Shown here: positions 56,017-64,000 of the stretch, in pieces
Numbering within the stretch: position 1 is the stretch's first letter
Layout of the letters: each line of letters starts with the position of its first letter
Assembly (NCBI GenBank): GCA_977006965.1
Contig: OZ345362.1
Span: forward strand, 2,232,001-2,296,000
DNA length: 64,000 nucleotides
Direction of reading: 5' to 3'
DNA from: Phymatolithon calcareum
Taxonomy: Eukaryota > Rhodophyta > Florideophyceae > Hapalidiales
Notes under the pieces: model-generated
The model's input: only the letters and a program-made list of their open reading frames with translations
Told to the model about the DNA's origin: nothing
Database searches by the model: none
Program-made: the position numbers and the translations under genes

Positions 56017-56539
56017 GACGTCGTGAGAATGTGAACGAGTGTCAAAAAAGGTAGTCGGGTGAAGGTTTGCTGCAACTTAGGGGTGCTTGAGAGAAGAGTT
56101 GGGAATTTAGAAAAGTGAGCAAGGGAAAGTCTGCAACGCTGCCTTTTAAACTGTCTGGCTTGGGAGAAACAGTAGTTGTGCTGATGGTTGAAATAGAACA
56201 AATGTAAAGTGAAGTGAGCTGTGGTGAAGAATGCGGGTGGTAATGTAGGCAGCTAGAATTTCGGCTTGAATGTCGTGCTGCGCCGATTCATTGGCAGTGA
56301 ACGAATTCACAGTATGCGAAACGTTCAAAATTCTGAACTGGACACATCTTTGTAGACGTTGTGCTTTCGACTACGAATCAATAAACTGGAATTCGTACAA
56401 GTTGAGCTTACAATTTGAAAGTTGGGAGCAATTTCAAAACGGTGAGTCGATGCATGAGGTCGGCGGATGTGTGAGTTCGTGCACGGCAAAATCCAAGAAC
56501 AGAGAGAACGGCTTTGGTGAACAAGAAAAGAGTTCAAAT
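56017..56539. promoter_or_regulatory. Spacer between TFIIE-alpha and the pyrophosphatase-like gene
   Basis: 523 bp containing the 3' end of TFIIE-alpha and the promoter of the downstream gene. Long stretches are conserved in copy A (16752-17245), so motifs cannot yet be separated from recent common ancestry. Confidence 0.6.
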
Positions 56540-57880
56540 TTACTCAAACTCGTCATCGTCGTCATCATCTTCTCCACTCCTTGCAAGCGCGAAATACGCT
56601 TCGTATTCCTCAGGAGTCATTTCTTCTTTCATTTCTTCCGTCACTTCGCTCAACTTGACTCTCTTTCCGCCAACATTGACGAACGTCTCCTCCCCAGGAG
56701 TTTGCTCGGATGGGGCCTGGTCCATCGAAAGTGCAGATTCATCGGCATTTTGCTCCGCAATATCCATTACTCCACTCGCACTTTCAGATTGACTATTTCC
56801 ATTGATATGCGTGAGTGGAGCAGCAGCTTCAGGTTCCTCTGAACCGCCACCAGCTTGCCTCAAAAAGTGCTCATAATACGACTTTGCATCACCCGCATCG
56901 CCAAATGTGGCCGCAGTGCCCGTTGCATTCTTGAGAACATTCTGCTGCGCGCTCTCGTCATCCCAGTCATCGTCAGCATCTTCATCAACTGCCGAAGAGT
57001 CCTTAAACCATGACGGTTTATCCGGAATAGCTGCTTCATCCTCAACAGGTGGTTTTCCAAGCGCAGCAATGTAGGTTTCTTTTGCCTCTTCTTTTTGCAC
57101 TTCTGATTCCTTGAGTCCGCGAACCTCCGCTGCAATCTCCGGCGTGAATCCATCCTCATCAACCTTCTCGCCATGAATGCCAATATTTTCTGGCACAATA
57201 TCGCCCCACGTTTCCTCGTCCGCGCCCTCCAGGGGATGCGCTGGTATTTCCAGCCGCATGCATTTCTCCGCGCGTTCACGCAACGGCTGTAATTGAGTGT
57301 CCAAGCGCCGCTTCAGCGCCTCGGTTTCCTTCAACTGGGTTGTATTATTCTCCTCTGTTATATTACCACCGCATTCACCAGGACGACGACCCGTATTTAT
57401 CCCGTACCGCTCACAGATGAATGCAGAGCCGTCCGGCGCAAGCAGTGCAACGACGTCGAGTTCGTTGTACACAGTTCCGCAGCGCTCGCATCGATAGCGC
57501 CGCTCTGCTGCATGTTGCGCAATGATGCCATCCAGCTCGGCGGAAATTTTGTATACACGAAAAGTGAATGCCTCGATTACTTGTCGCAAGGGCACATACC
57601 AAAACTCGGTGTTCACACTGCGTGACGGCCTCCGTTCGTCGCGGAAGTTTATTCGCTTCTGCACGCGCTTCTCGCACGTTACCAAGCGGGCATGTGCCAT
57701 TTTGACCAGCGTTACTCGCAGTTCCTTCGGCGCAATTTTTAAACGGTGTGCCAAGTCGTTGTGGGCGCAGTAGTTGTTGCCGCGCAAAACGCCATCAATG
57801 GCGACGACGAAGTCCGGGGGGTAAAATGCACGAGTTACCATCCGTGCGAACTCCACGGCTTCACGTGGTACCTCCGCCAT
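56540..57880 (-). CDS. GTF2E1: Transcription initiation factor TFIIE, alpha subunit
   Basis: 446 aa from MAEVPREAVEFARM (the ATG is shared with copy A). The winged-helix domain is residues about 5-105 (NNYCAHNDLAHRLKIAPKEL, LVTCEKR). The zinc ribbon has Cys131, Cys134, Cys156 and Cys170 (YRCERCGTVYNE, FICERYG, GECGG), followed by a coiled segment (LKRRLDTQLQPLRERAEKCM). The C-terminal half is acidic, with EEMKEEMTPEEYEAYFALAR then a run of Asp/Glu. It recruits TFIIH to the RNA polymerase II pre-initiation complex in the nucleus. The length matches human TFIIE-alpha (439 aa). Intronless. Divergent from the ADCK1-like kinase gene, with only 361 bp between the start codons. A broken second copy is at 17246-19558. 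Confidence 0.95.
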   Translation of the reverse strand: MAEVPREAVEFARMVTRAFYPPDFVVAIDGVLRGNNYCAHNDLAHRLKIAPKELRVTLVKMAHARLVTCEKRVQKRINFRDERRPSRSVNTEFWYVPLRQVIEAFTFRVYKISAELDGIIAQHAAERRYRCERCGTVYNELDVVALLAPDGSAFICERYGINTGRRPGECGGNITEENNTTQLKETEALKRRLDTQLQPLRERAEKCMRLEIPAHPLEGADEETWGDIVPENIGIHGEKVDEDGFTPEIAAEVRGLKESEVQKEEAKETYIAALGKPPVEDEAAIPDKPSWFKDSSAVDEDADDDWDDESAQQNVLKNATGTAATFGDAGDAKSYYEHFLRQAGGGSEEPEAAAPLTHINGNSQSESASGVMDIAEQNADESALSMDQAPSEQTPGEETFVNVGGKRVKLSEVTEEMKEEMTPEEYEAYFALARSGEDDDDDDEFE

Positions 57881-58241
57881 GTTGTTAGCTCCCCGGCACG
57901 GCACCAGCCGAAGCCACGGAAACAGAGTTCACAGAGTACAGTACAGAACTCTATTTGTGCGCTGTTTCGAGAGGCGCGCCTCTTCTTAGAGTTCATGAAA
58001 TTATTTTCGATTGATCTTGAGGCAGCTTCCAATTTTAATTATTTTTGAAAAATGGAATATTTTGTCAAAATGTACCGAGAAATATCCAAGTTGTATTGGA
58101 GGGCTGAACGCACTGTAAGGACATCAAGATCCGCCCTCCAGATTCATCCGTGTTCACTCTATTCTCTATCGACCCTGCGCTTGCTTGCTTGCTTGCTTGC
58201 TTGCAGCGTCCCTCCTCGTTCCTCATTTGCTCTCGCTCACG
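57881..58241. promoter_or_regulatory. Bidirectional promoter, TFIIE-alpha / ADCK1-like kinase
   Basis: Blocks shared with copy A are GGCAGCTTCCAATTTTAA (58021-58038; 19677-19694), TAAGGAC (58116-58122; 19764-19770) and GTGTTCACTCTATT (58150-58163; 19779-19792), with more diverged sequence between. The 5' UTR of the kinase includes a CTTG repeat. Confidence 0.6.
58179..58204. repeat. (CTTG)n microsatellite
   Basis: About six tandem GCTT/CTTG units in the 5' UTR of the ADCK1-like gene. Reading a TTG in this repeat as a start would add 19 residues. The ATG at 58242 is preferred. Confidence 0.9.
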
Positions 58242-59909
58242 ATGCTCCGTTATCGAAGCCTGCGCGCCGCAGTGCTGGGAGGCGTGACGTGTGGAGGCGC
58301 CGTAGCACTAGAACGGAGCATGGGAGCATTGGATGCGGCAGAGGCGCCAGGTGCGGCGCACGTTGTGATCGCGGCGGTTCGTTTTTCGCGTGCATTGGCA
58401 GCGGCGACGGTTGTAATGGCGGACTACCGTGCGCTCTTCGCAATGCATGGAGACTATACAAGCACTGAATATAAAGATGCGCGAAGCGCGGTACATGCAA
58501 GAAGCGCGGAGCGGATGCTAGGATTGTGTCGCGCACAGGGCGCTGTATACGTTAAAGTTGGACAGCATATTGCGTCGATGACGCATGGGGTGCCTGCAGA
58601 GTACTCTTCGCGAATGAAGACACTGGAGGACTCTGCATCGCATCGACCGTTCCCACAGATTCGGCGACTGTTGGCCAAGGAACTAAGGAATGCTGGTGGG
58701 ATCGAGGTATTTGAGCATCTGGAAGAGACTCCGGTAGCAGCGGCATCGCTGGCGCAAGTGCATAAAGCGCGTTTGAAAGATGATGGAAAGGTTGTGGCGG
58801 TGAAGGTGCAGTACCCGGGATTGGAAACATTATGTAGGAGTGATTTGGCATCTATACAAGTGTTGTCTTGGCTTCTTTCCAAGGTGTTTCCAAACTTCTC
58901 ACTGGATTGGATTGTGCAGCAGTTCCGGCGGAATCTTGCGAAGGAACTTGATTTCACATTGGAAGCTGAGTCTGCGACGCGGACGGCCAGACATTTTGAA
59001 TGCGATTCTCGCATTGCGGTACCGAAGGTGGTTGATGCATTGACGACAAAGCGGGTGCTGACTATGGAGTACATAGACGGAATCCGAGTGGACAATGTGG
59101 CAGGTCTGGTGGAGGCAGGCATTGCACCAGGGGAAGTTGCGCAAGCGGTTGTTGATGCATTCGCACAGATGATTTTCGTGAACGGGTTTGTGCATTGCGA
59201 TGGACATGCCGGCAATCTGCTAGTGCGCCCAGTGGAAGGGCGGAGGAATGGGCGTTTCGAGCTGTTTCTGTTAGATCACGGCTTGTACCGCGAGCTTGAC
59301 GATATTTTTCGAAAAGATTACTGTCACTTGTGGCGCGGGTTGGTGTTGCGAAACGCGGAGGAGGTGGAGGCGGCATGCGAGGCGCTGGGGGCACCGGGAT
59401 TTTCGAACATATTCTCAATTTTCTTGCTGAACAGATCATGGACAAGCGCAAAGCGATTTGGCACAGATATTCGGAACAGAATGACGAAAGAGGAACTGGA
59501 GGAGCTCAAGCGCGGACTGAGACAATTTGGACTGTCGTCAGAAGCAGACTTTGCAACCTTTATGGAAGGTGTACCAGACGATTTACTGCTCGTGTTTAAG
59601 ATGAACTCGCTGGTTCGAAATGTTAATCGAGCGCTTGGAGCGAGCATTAATAGGTTCAAGGTCAACGCTCGATATGCTGTACGTGGACTTGCGCACGAAA
59701 ACGATATTAGTGACAGTCGTCGATATTCAAAGCGTGTACCGTGTGCTGCTGGGCTACTTGGGGAAGCATTCGAAGCTCTGTCGCGGCGATTCGTGGCGTT
59801 TGCGGATCGGTTGGCCGTAGAAGTTCAATTGCTGCTGATCGATGCGGTAGTAGCTCTGATGTCTTGGTGGCGCGGTGGTCCGGTGGTGGCGACGGGAAGA
59901 ATTGGGTGA
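58242..59909 (+). CDS. ABC1/ADCK (aarF-domain) atypical kinase, ADCK1-like
   Basis: 555 aa. Family hallmarks: the KxGQ motif VYVKVGQHIAS (Lys105-Gln108) which occludes the active site; the Ala-rich loop VAAASLAQVH (165-174) replacing the glycine loop; VAVKVQYPG with Lys188; LAKELDFTLEAES (Glu235, 238); the catalytic loop FVHCDGHAGNLLV (Asp320, Asn325); and the metal site LLDHGLYREL (Asp345). DHG in place of DFG and YCHLW are typical of the ADCK1/5 branch. The loop reads GHAGN where most members have PHPGN. Members are ATP-binding proteins of mitochondria or plastids linked to isoprenoid-quinone and lipid homeostasis. The N-terminal 45 residues are Arg/Ala-rich and could target an organelle. 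Intronless. Confidence 0.93.
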   Translation: MLRYRSLRAAVLGGVTCGGAVALERSMGALDAAEAPGAAHVVIAAVRFSRALAAATVVMADYRALFAMHGDYTSTEYKDARSAVHARSAERMLGLCRAQGAVYVKVGQHIASMTHGVPAEYSSRMKTLEDSASHRPFPQIRRLLAKELRNAGGIEVFEHLEETPVAAASLAQVHKARLKDDGKVVAVKVQYPGLETLCRSDLASIQVLSWLLSKVFPNFSLDWIVQQFRRNLAKELDFTLEAESATRTARHFECDSRIAVPKVVDALTTKRVLTMEYIDGIRVDNVAGLVEAGIAPGEVAQAVVDAFAQMIFVNGFVHCDGHAGNLLVRPVEGRRNGRFELFLLDHGLYRELDDIFRKDYCHLWRGLVLRNAEEVEAACEALGAPGFSNIFSIFLLNRSWTSAKRFGTDIRNRMTKEELEELKRGLRQFGLSSEADFATFMEGVPDDLLLVFKMNSLVRNVNRALGASINRFKVNARYAVRGLAHENDISDSRRYSKRVPCAAGLLGEAFEALSRRFVAFADRLAVEVQLLLIDAVVALMSWWRGGPVVATGRIG

Positions 59910-59969
59910 AACAGTTCAGCCAGTCAAATCTGTCTGGTTCAGTCCAAAAAATAAAATAAAACAAATCGG

Positions 59970-59991
59970 ATGCATGCATGCATGCATGCAT
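59970..59991. repeat. (ATGC)n microsatellite
   Basis: Twenty-two bases of perfect ATGC repeat in the 3' flank of the kinase gene, followed by the palindrome GATCTGCAGATC. Confidence 0.9.
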
Positions 59992-60164
59992 CGATCTGCA
60001 GATCGCGGGAGGGAGATCGATCAAATTTTTAACATGTTTTCATATGATACATGAGTCCGCACACTTGCGTGGTATACCAGTGGTACAGTATTGAGTGTTG
60101 AAATAGGCTACGACGGAGATCAAGCGCTACGAAACGTGGACGGCACACTAGTCTCATTTCCCAA

Positions 60165-60280
60165 GCCGCACTAGCTCAGTGGTTAGAGCAATGGTCTTAC
60201 ATCGTCGTGCTCGAATAAGCACAGCGTCCAAGCTCGCCATAGGTCCCAAGTTCGAACCAACGAACTCCTTGGGTGCGGTA
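60165..60280 (+). tRNA. tRNA-Val (UAC) with anticodon-loop intron and T-loop insertion
   Basis: The acceptor stem GCCGCAC (60165-60171) pairs with GTGCGGT (60273-60279, one G-T). D arm GCTC/GAGC (60174-60189). Anticodon stem ATGGT/GCCAT with loop CTTACA; the anticodon TAC is 60198-60200. A 33-nt intron at the canonical position after base 37 (60202-60234) contains a GTGCT/AGCAC hairpin. T stem CCAAG/CTTGG (60246-60250, 60268-60272), but the loop is 17 nt (60251-60267) where 7 is universal. TTCGAAC is intact, so 10 nt (about 60258-60267) are extra. Both extra pieces would have to be spliced out for a normal tRNA. The discriminator is A; CCA is not encoded. It lies 158 bp before the kynureninase ATG. 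Confidence 0.85.
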
Positions 60281-60437
60281 TCTCTGGGGTAAGCAAGCGT
60301 TCCTGTCCGTTCGACGCCACCAATTTTTATCATTCTTGCTTACCTACCACCGCCCCTACTGTACTCGCTCGTCTCTAAATATCAAGTTTATCCATCCATC
60401 CATCAATTCCGCCGCACATTGCATTGCGGCTCGCGCC

Positions 60438-61709
60438 ATGACTTCACGGCGCGAACAAGTCAAGGAGAAGGATGAGGCTCTACGCAAAGCGCTAAATAAT
60501 TCGCGTGCGCAATTCGCACTGCCACACGGCGTCTACTTTTGCGGAAACTCCCTTGGTCCGCAAACCCTTCTTGCACGCCGCATGCTCAACGACCATCTCG
60601 ACATATGGGGCGCACGTGCCGTCGGCGGTCACTTTGAAGGTCCTATCCCCTGGGCGTCTCTTGAAGAGGGGCCAGCCACTCTCTCCCTACCCCTCGTCGG
60701 TGCACGTCACGAGCACGAAGTTGTGTACATGAATTCCCTGACTGTTAACATGCATCTCCTGCTAACCGCATTGTACGTTCCACGCCCCGGTCGACAAAAA
60801 GTACTCTTCGAGGCCGGTGCCTTCCCTAGTGACGAGCACGCACTGTACACCCATCTCGCGACGCGCGGCGTGTCACCAGAAGAGATGTTAATTCGCGTGG
60901 CGCCACGCAAGGGGGAAGACCTTCTGCGCGAGGATGACATTTTCGAAGCTATACATCAGCACAGCGCAGAGCTCGCACTCATCTTTCTGCCCGGAGTTGT
61001 CTACTCCACGGGGCAAACGCTTCCAATGGGCGCCTTGTGCGCCACGGCGCGTGAAGTGGATGTGCCGATCGGATTCGACCTTGCCCACGCGGTCGGCAAT
61101 GTTGAACTGCAACTGCACGAATGGGGTGTGGATTTCGCCGTGTGGTGTTCATACAAGTATCTCAATGGCGGGCCGGGGGCGGTGGGCGGTGCATTTCTGC
61201 ACCACCGACACGCAAAAGCACCGCTGCCAAGACTGGGTGGATGGTGGGGTGTACCGCGTGAGATAAGATTCGAAATGCGACCGGAGTTTGTCCCACAGCC
61301 CGGCGTGCGCGGCTTTCAACTGTCCAATGTACCGGTGTTCTCGCTGACGCCTGTCATTGCGGCGCTCACGGTACTGAAGCGTGCTGGCGGGGTGGAGAAG
61401 GTGCGGGAGGAGAGTGTGAAGCTTACGGGTTTCTTGGAGGAGATGCTGGATGAAATGGTTGAAGGTGAAATTGAAATTGTGACGCCCAGAGATGCGAGTA
61501 AGCGTGGCTGTCAGTTGAGTTTGAGGATTTGCAGTGGTGTGGCGGCCAAGGAGGTTGAGAAGGCACTGCTGGAGCGATCCGTGGCGTGCGATGTACGGGA
61601 ACCTGACTTGCTTCGCGTGGCTCCATGTCCGCTGTACAACACGTATGCAGATGTTGTTGCGTTTGTCGAAGTGCTTGCAGATGTCCTCAATTGTCGGAGA
61701 GTCAAATAA
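60438..61709 (+). CDS. KYNU: Kynureninase (PLP enzyme)
   Basis: 423 aa from MTSRREQVKEKDEAL; longer open sequence upstream crosses the tRNA and is not coding. Kynureninase hydrolyses kynurenine or 3-hydroxykynurenine to anthranilate or 3-hydroxyanthranilate plus alanine, feeding tryptophan breakdown and de novo NAD synthesis. Visible signatures: YFCGNSLGPQ (33-42), FPSDEHALYTHL, GFDLAHAVGN with Asp214 (ring nitrogen) and His217, WCSYKYLNGGPGAVGGAFLH with the Schiff-base Lys240, FQLSNVPVFSLTP (293-305), and DVREPDLLRVAPCPLYNTY (385-403). The length is typical for the family. No organelle signal is evident with this start. Intronless and complete. Confidence 0.95.
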   Translation: MTSRREQVKEKDEALRKALNNSRAQFALPHGVYFCGNSLGPQTLLARRMLNDHLDIWGARAVGGHFEGPIPWASLEEGPATLSLPLVGARHEHEVVYMNSLTVNMHLLLTALYVPRPGRQKVLFEAGAFPSDEHALYTHLATRGVSPEEMLIRVAPRKGEDLLREDDIFEAIHQHSAELALIFLPGVVYSTGQTLPMGALCATAREVDVPIGFDLAHAVGNVELQLHEWGVDFAVWCSYKYLNGGPGAVGGAFLHHRHAKAPLPRLGGWWGVPREIRFEMRPEFVPQPGVRGFQLSNVPVFSLTPVIAALTVLKRAGGVEKVREESVKLTGFLEEMLDEMVEGEIEIVTPRDASKRGCQLSLRICSGVAAKEVEKALLERSVACDVREPDLLRVAPCPLYNTYADVVAFVEVLADVLNCRRVK

Positions 61710-63113
61710 CGAATTCGCGCTCATGCAATCGAATGCATAATGGTAGGCAGGTCATAGACATGACAAAGATGGCGTGCCTAGGAGGGGTTGCATGCAGAAA
61801 GGAGAAACAAATAACTGGGGGAGTCGAGTCGAAATTACCAAGCAAGCAAGATAATTTCGGAAATCATTTTTGGGGGTAGACCGATCGAATGTATGTAAAT
61901 TTTAGTTTCCCCGTTCGTCTACGAGAGGGACATTTTGCACCACAGTACATAGCGTCTTTCGCCCTTCGTGACACGAGCCCGGCCCGGCTCGGCTTGCAGC
62001 CCGATAGAGAATTTCACAGCGTCTGTCGCCTTCACTGGGAGCGATCATGTTGTGACTTGAATTGCCTGTAGCGGACGGAATATGTATCCTTATCGTACGA
62101 TTTCGGCGAAATGCCACTCACATACGGTATTGCATTCGGAAAGAGTGTGCATGCAGTATTTGCACTGCACAAATGTACAACTTTACCTGTCAAGGTCGAC
62201 GACATAGACCGACCCTGCGAAAAACGACCGCGGTATGCGACATTGCGAAGCAAGGCACCACATCATTGCAATTTGCTGCATGGAAATGTGGGCAGAACAC
62301 AGGCAGGCAGGCTCGCTGGCTGGCAATCGGGTTGCTCGACAGATAGTGTAGCTCATGTGCGAGGAGACCAGTTTCTACATCATTGGACTCTGTGAAGTTG
62401 GAAGCGATAATTGAGAATGTTCCGATTTTTGCAGCCTCGCGATTCACTTCGTGGGACGGCATCATGATGATGACTTGCGATGACGATCATCGTATTCTCG
62501 CGCGAAAAGACGGCACCAATTGGTGAGGCGTGAGATCGCGCGCGACAATAATCACCTATACTGTACTGGCAATGATTGTTCACGAGCGGCATCGCGCGGC
62601 TTGGGAAGGGCGTGAATGCTGATCAGATAGAGTACGATCGGCCAGAATGTGAACCGAATGTTTTGTAATACGTACGTACGTAAATTATTTCAGAATTTTT
62701 GTACCGTCCAGCTTTACAGTATTATATGAAGGCGCGAAAATAAAAATTCCCGAAATATTTTGGGAAGCTCAACAGATTTTCAGTTCGAAGGCTCGATCGA
62801 AATTACACAACAGTAATTTACAATGTAATTTGTGGTCCCTATTCCTCTCTGTTTCGCTACGAGGCAGTGTTGGGGCAGACCGTCATAGCTTCAGTCCGAC
62901 ACCATCGTGGCATACTGTAGACATCTCATCCCCCAACGTCCGCCTCCACGCGCCACATCGCTCACTCGCGCTCCATCTTTCGCTCCACCAAACCGCGGGT
63001 CTCGCACCAACCAACGCCACCGTCCGTGTACAGTAGCACTATCGTCCGACAGCGCGCGCGGGACCGTTCCGCGCGCGTCCTGTCTCGCGACACAGCCCTT
63101 CTTTTCGCGGCGA
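61710..63113. other. Intergenic region
   Basis: No coding domain seen. It contains a short CGTACGTACGTA run near 62670 and, from about 62820, CT/GC-rich sequence that is probably the promoter and 5' UTR of the taxilin-like gene. Confidence 0.45.
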
Positions 63114-63998
63114 ATGCCGCGCCGTGCGCGCCGCGTCGGCGCCAATGGCACTTCAAGCTCTGCTTCTGCCCGCCTCCCATCGCATCCCGTCTGCCAAACG
63201 TCCAAGGCCGGCGTGTGCACCGACGTCGCCTGCGCCGCGGCCGCCGCGCGCGTCACGGCCCTCCTCGCAAAGACGCTTGCAGCCCTTCACGACCAGCGTG
63301 ACCTGCGCGTGGACCTCGCGGCGACGCGCGCACGCACCCTTCTCCTCGACGGTGAGTATGTATCCCTCCATAACGAATACGAGCGCGCCCTCGCGGCTCG
63401 CGACCGACTCGACGCTCTGTCGCGGGAGCTCACGCGGCAGAATAAGGCCGTCATAGACGAATCCGAACGGCGCATCGTGGAAGAGAAGCGCATGCGTGAG
63501 GCGATCGTACGCCGCTTCAACGTCGCCATGCGCGACATCAACGACAAATTGGCCGCGCAATTCGGAGATCGTGCCGGTCGCGATGCACGAATCGACGCCC
63601 TTCGACGCAAAATGGACGACCTTAACGAGCGTGCCAGTACGCGCGCGCAGCATTTTGAAGCCGCTCAGCACCGTCGTCTCCTCGAACGCAAACTCGATGC
63701 TGCGCGACTGCGGGAAGCGCGTGCAAAACACACGCGCGTCGCATCGGAACTGGCCGATCTGCGCGCGCGCTCGGCCGCCCTGCGCGACGAGCAGAGGTCT
63801 TTGCGCGGTGGTATATGCGGGCCGACCAGGTTTGCAGATGCCGCGCGTGACGCGCAGCATGCGCTTGACGAGGCGCGCGTGCAGCTTACGCGATGTGAGC
63901 GACGGGCCGCAACGCTATCGGCGGCGGCGAAGGAGTTGCAACTTGGAAACACACGGAGACGAAACGATAATAGCGCTACCAATATTCGTATCACGGCG
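63114..63998 (+). CDS. Taxilin-like coiled-coil protein, 5' part (runs off the window)
   Basis: 295 codons open to the window end, starting MPRRARRVGANGTSSSASAR. After a low-complexity leader, about residues 45-290 form continuous Arg/Ala/Glu-rich heptads. Within them LDALSRELTRQNKAVIDES (99-117), EEKRMREAIVRRFNVAMRDI (123-142) and DARIDALRRKMDDLNERAST are in the order seen in taxilins (LCRELQ-x-QNK, R-x4-F-x3-I-x-DI). Taxilins bind syntaxins and take part in vesicle traffic. High GC and long antisense open frames (63153-63860 on the minus strand) are a by-product of its codon use. The 3' end is outside the window, so family assignment stays probable, not certain. Confidence 0.75.
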   Translation, partial: MPRRARRVGANGTSSSASARLPSHPVCQTSKAGVCTDVACAAAAARVTALLAKTLAALHDQRDLRVDLAATRARTLLLDGEYVSLHNEYERALAARDRLDALSRELTRQNKAVIDESERRIVEEKRMREAIVRRFNVAMRDINDKLAAQFGDRAGRDARIDALRRKMDDLNERASTRAQHFEAAQHRRLLERKLDAARLREARAKHTRVASELADLRARSAALRDEQRSLRGGICGPTRFADAARDAQHALDEARVQLTRCERRAATLSAAAKELQLGNTRRRNDNSATNIRITA

Positions 63999-64000
63999 AT

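Larger units (their letters stand above)
55095..58165. repeat. Segmental duplication, copy B (partner 16573-19795)
   Basis: The intact copy: 5' part of the pyrophosphatase-like gene, its leader, TFIIE-alpha and the upstream promoter region as far as GTGTTCACTCTATT (58150-58163). Homology stops before the kinase start codon. Confidence 0.9.

Noticed and set aside
56270-56842. Plus-strand 190-codon frame over the TFIIE-alpha 3' end
   Set aside because: Antisense to conserved TFIIE-alpha coding sequence and not conserved as a frame in copy A.
58185-58241. N-terminal extension of the ADCK1-like kinase
   Set aside because: It starts at a TTG in a CTTG microsatellite; the ATG at 58242 is the first plausible start.
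60273-60437. Upstream extension of kynureninase (55 extra residues) as an organelle signal
   Set aside because: It would begin at a GTG inside the tRNA gene. The first ATG at 60438 precedes the conserved enzyme.
63153-63860. Minus-strand 235-codon frame
   Set aside because: Antisense shadow of the GC-rich taxilin-like gene, whose plus-strand product has a coherent coiled-coil pattern.
1-64000. Prokaryotic systems (CRISPR arrays, operons, toxin-antitoxin)
   Set aside because: No spaced short direct-repeat array or operonic overlap. TFIIE, an intron-bearing tRNA and LTR/hAT elements show eukaryotic nuclear DNA.

Overview
This window is nuclear eukaryotic DNA, most likely from a red alga (florideophyte type). 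That placement is an inference. It rests on intron-poor genes, a plastid-targeted fatty-acid-photodecarboxylase-type GMC flavoprotein, a vacuolar H+-pyrophosphatase relative, a tRNA gene with an extra T-loop insertion (unusual intron positions are known in red algal tRNAs), and gene islands set in nested, decayed transposons.

Host genes lie in two islands. Island 1 (8.7-19.8 kb) has a ubiquitin-specific protease (-), the photodecarboxylase-like gene (+), a membrane-anchored trypsin-fold protease (-), and a broken duplicate of the TFIIE-alpha/pyrophosphatase-like pair. Island 2 (52.8-64 kb) has the full pyrophosphatase-like gene (-), TFIIE-alpha (-), an ADCK1-like kinase (+), a tRNA-Val(UAC) with two insertions (+), kynureninase (+) and the start of a taxilin-like coiled-coil gene (+) that runs off the window. 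The genes look like unrelated housekeeping and metabolic functions. The clearest shared regulation is the short divergent TFIIE-alpha/ADCK1 promoter, parts of which survive in the duplicate.

The rest is mobile-element sequence. 0-6.7 kb: a hAT relic, a LINE split by a second hAT element with an intact 8-bp target duplication, and a second LINE remnant. 17.4-18.35 kb: a small hAT derivative inside the duplicate TFIIE-alpha gene. 20.3-24.9 kb: a MULE-like element bounded by long inverted repeats, with a PIF/Harbinger-like element nested inside. 28.7-31.4 kb: a pogo-like element with inverted termini. 32.5-49.5 kb: pieces of a Ty1/copia element, its gag interrupted by a complete but inactivated Ty3/gypsy chromovirus (paired LTRs, primer site, polypurine tract, 5-bp target duplication). 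51.4-52.7 kb: LINE RNase H and endonuclease fragments.

The observations I consider most worth follow-up are the tRNA-Val with a 10-nt T-loop insertion, the pyrophosphatase-family protein that has lost many catalytic carboxylates, the photodecarboxylase signature, and the 3-kb segmental duplication with its hAT disruption. Stretches at 7-8.6, 24.9-28.7 and 33.6-39.2 kb hold no gene I can identify.
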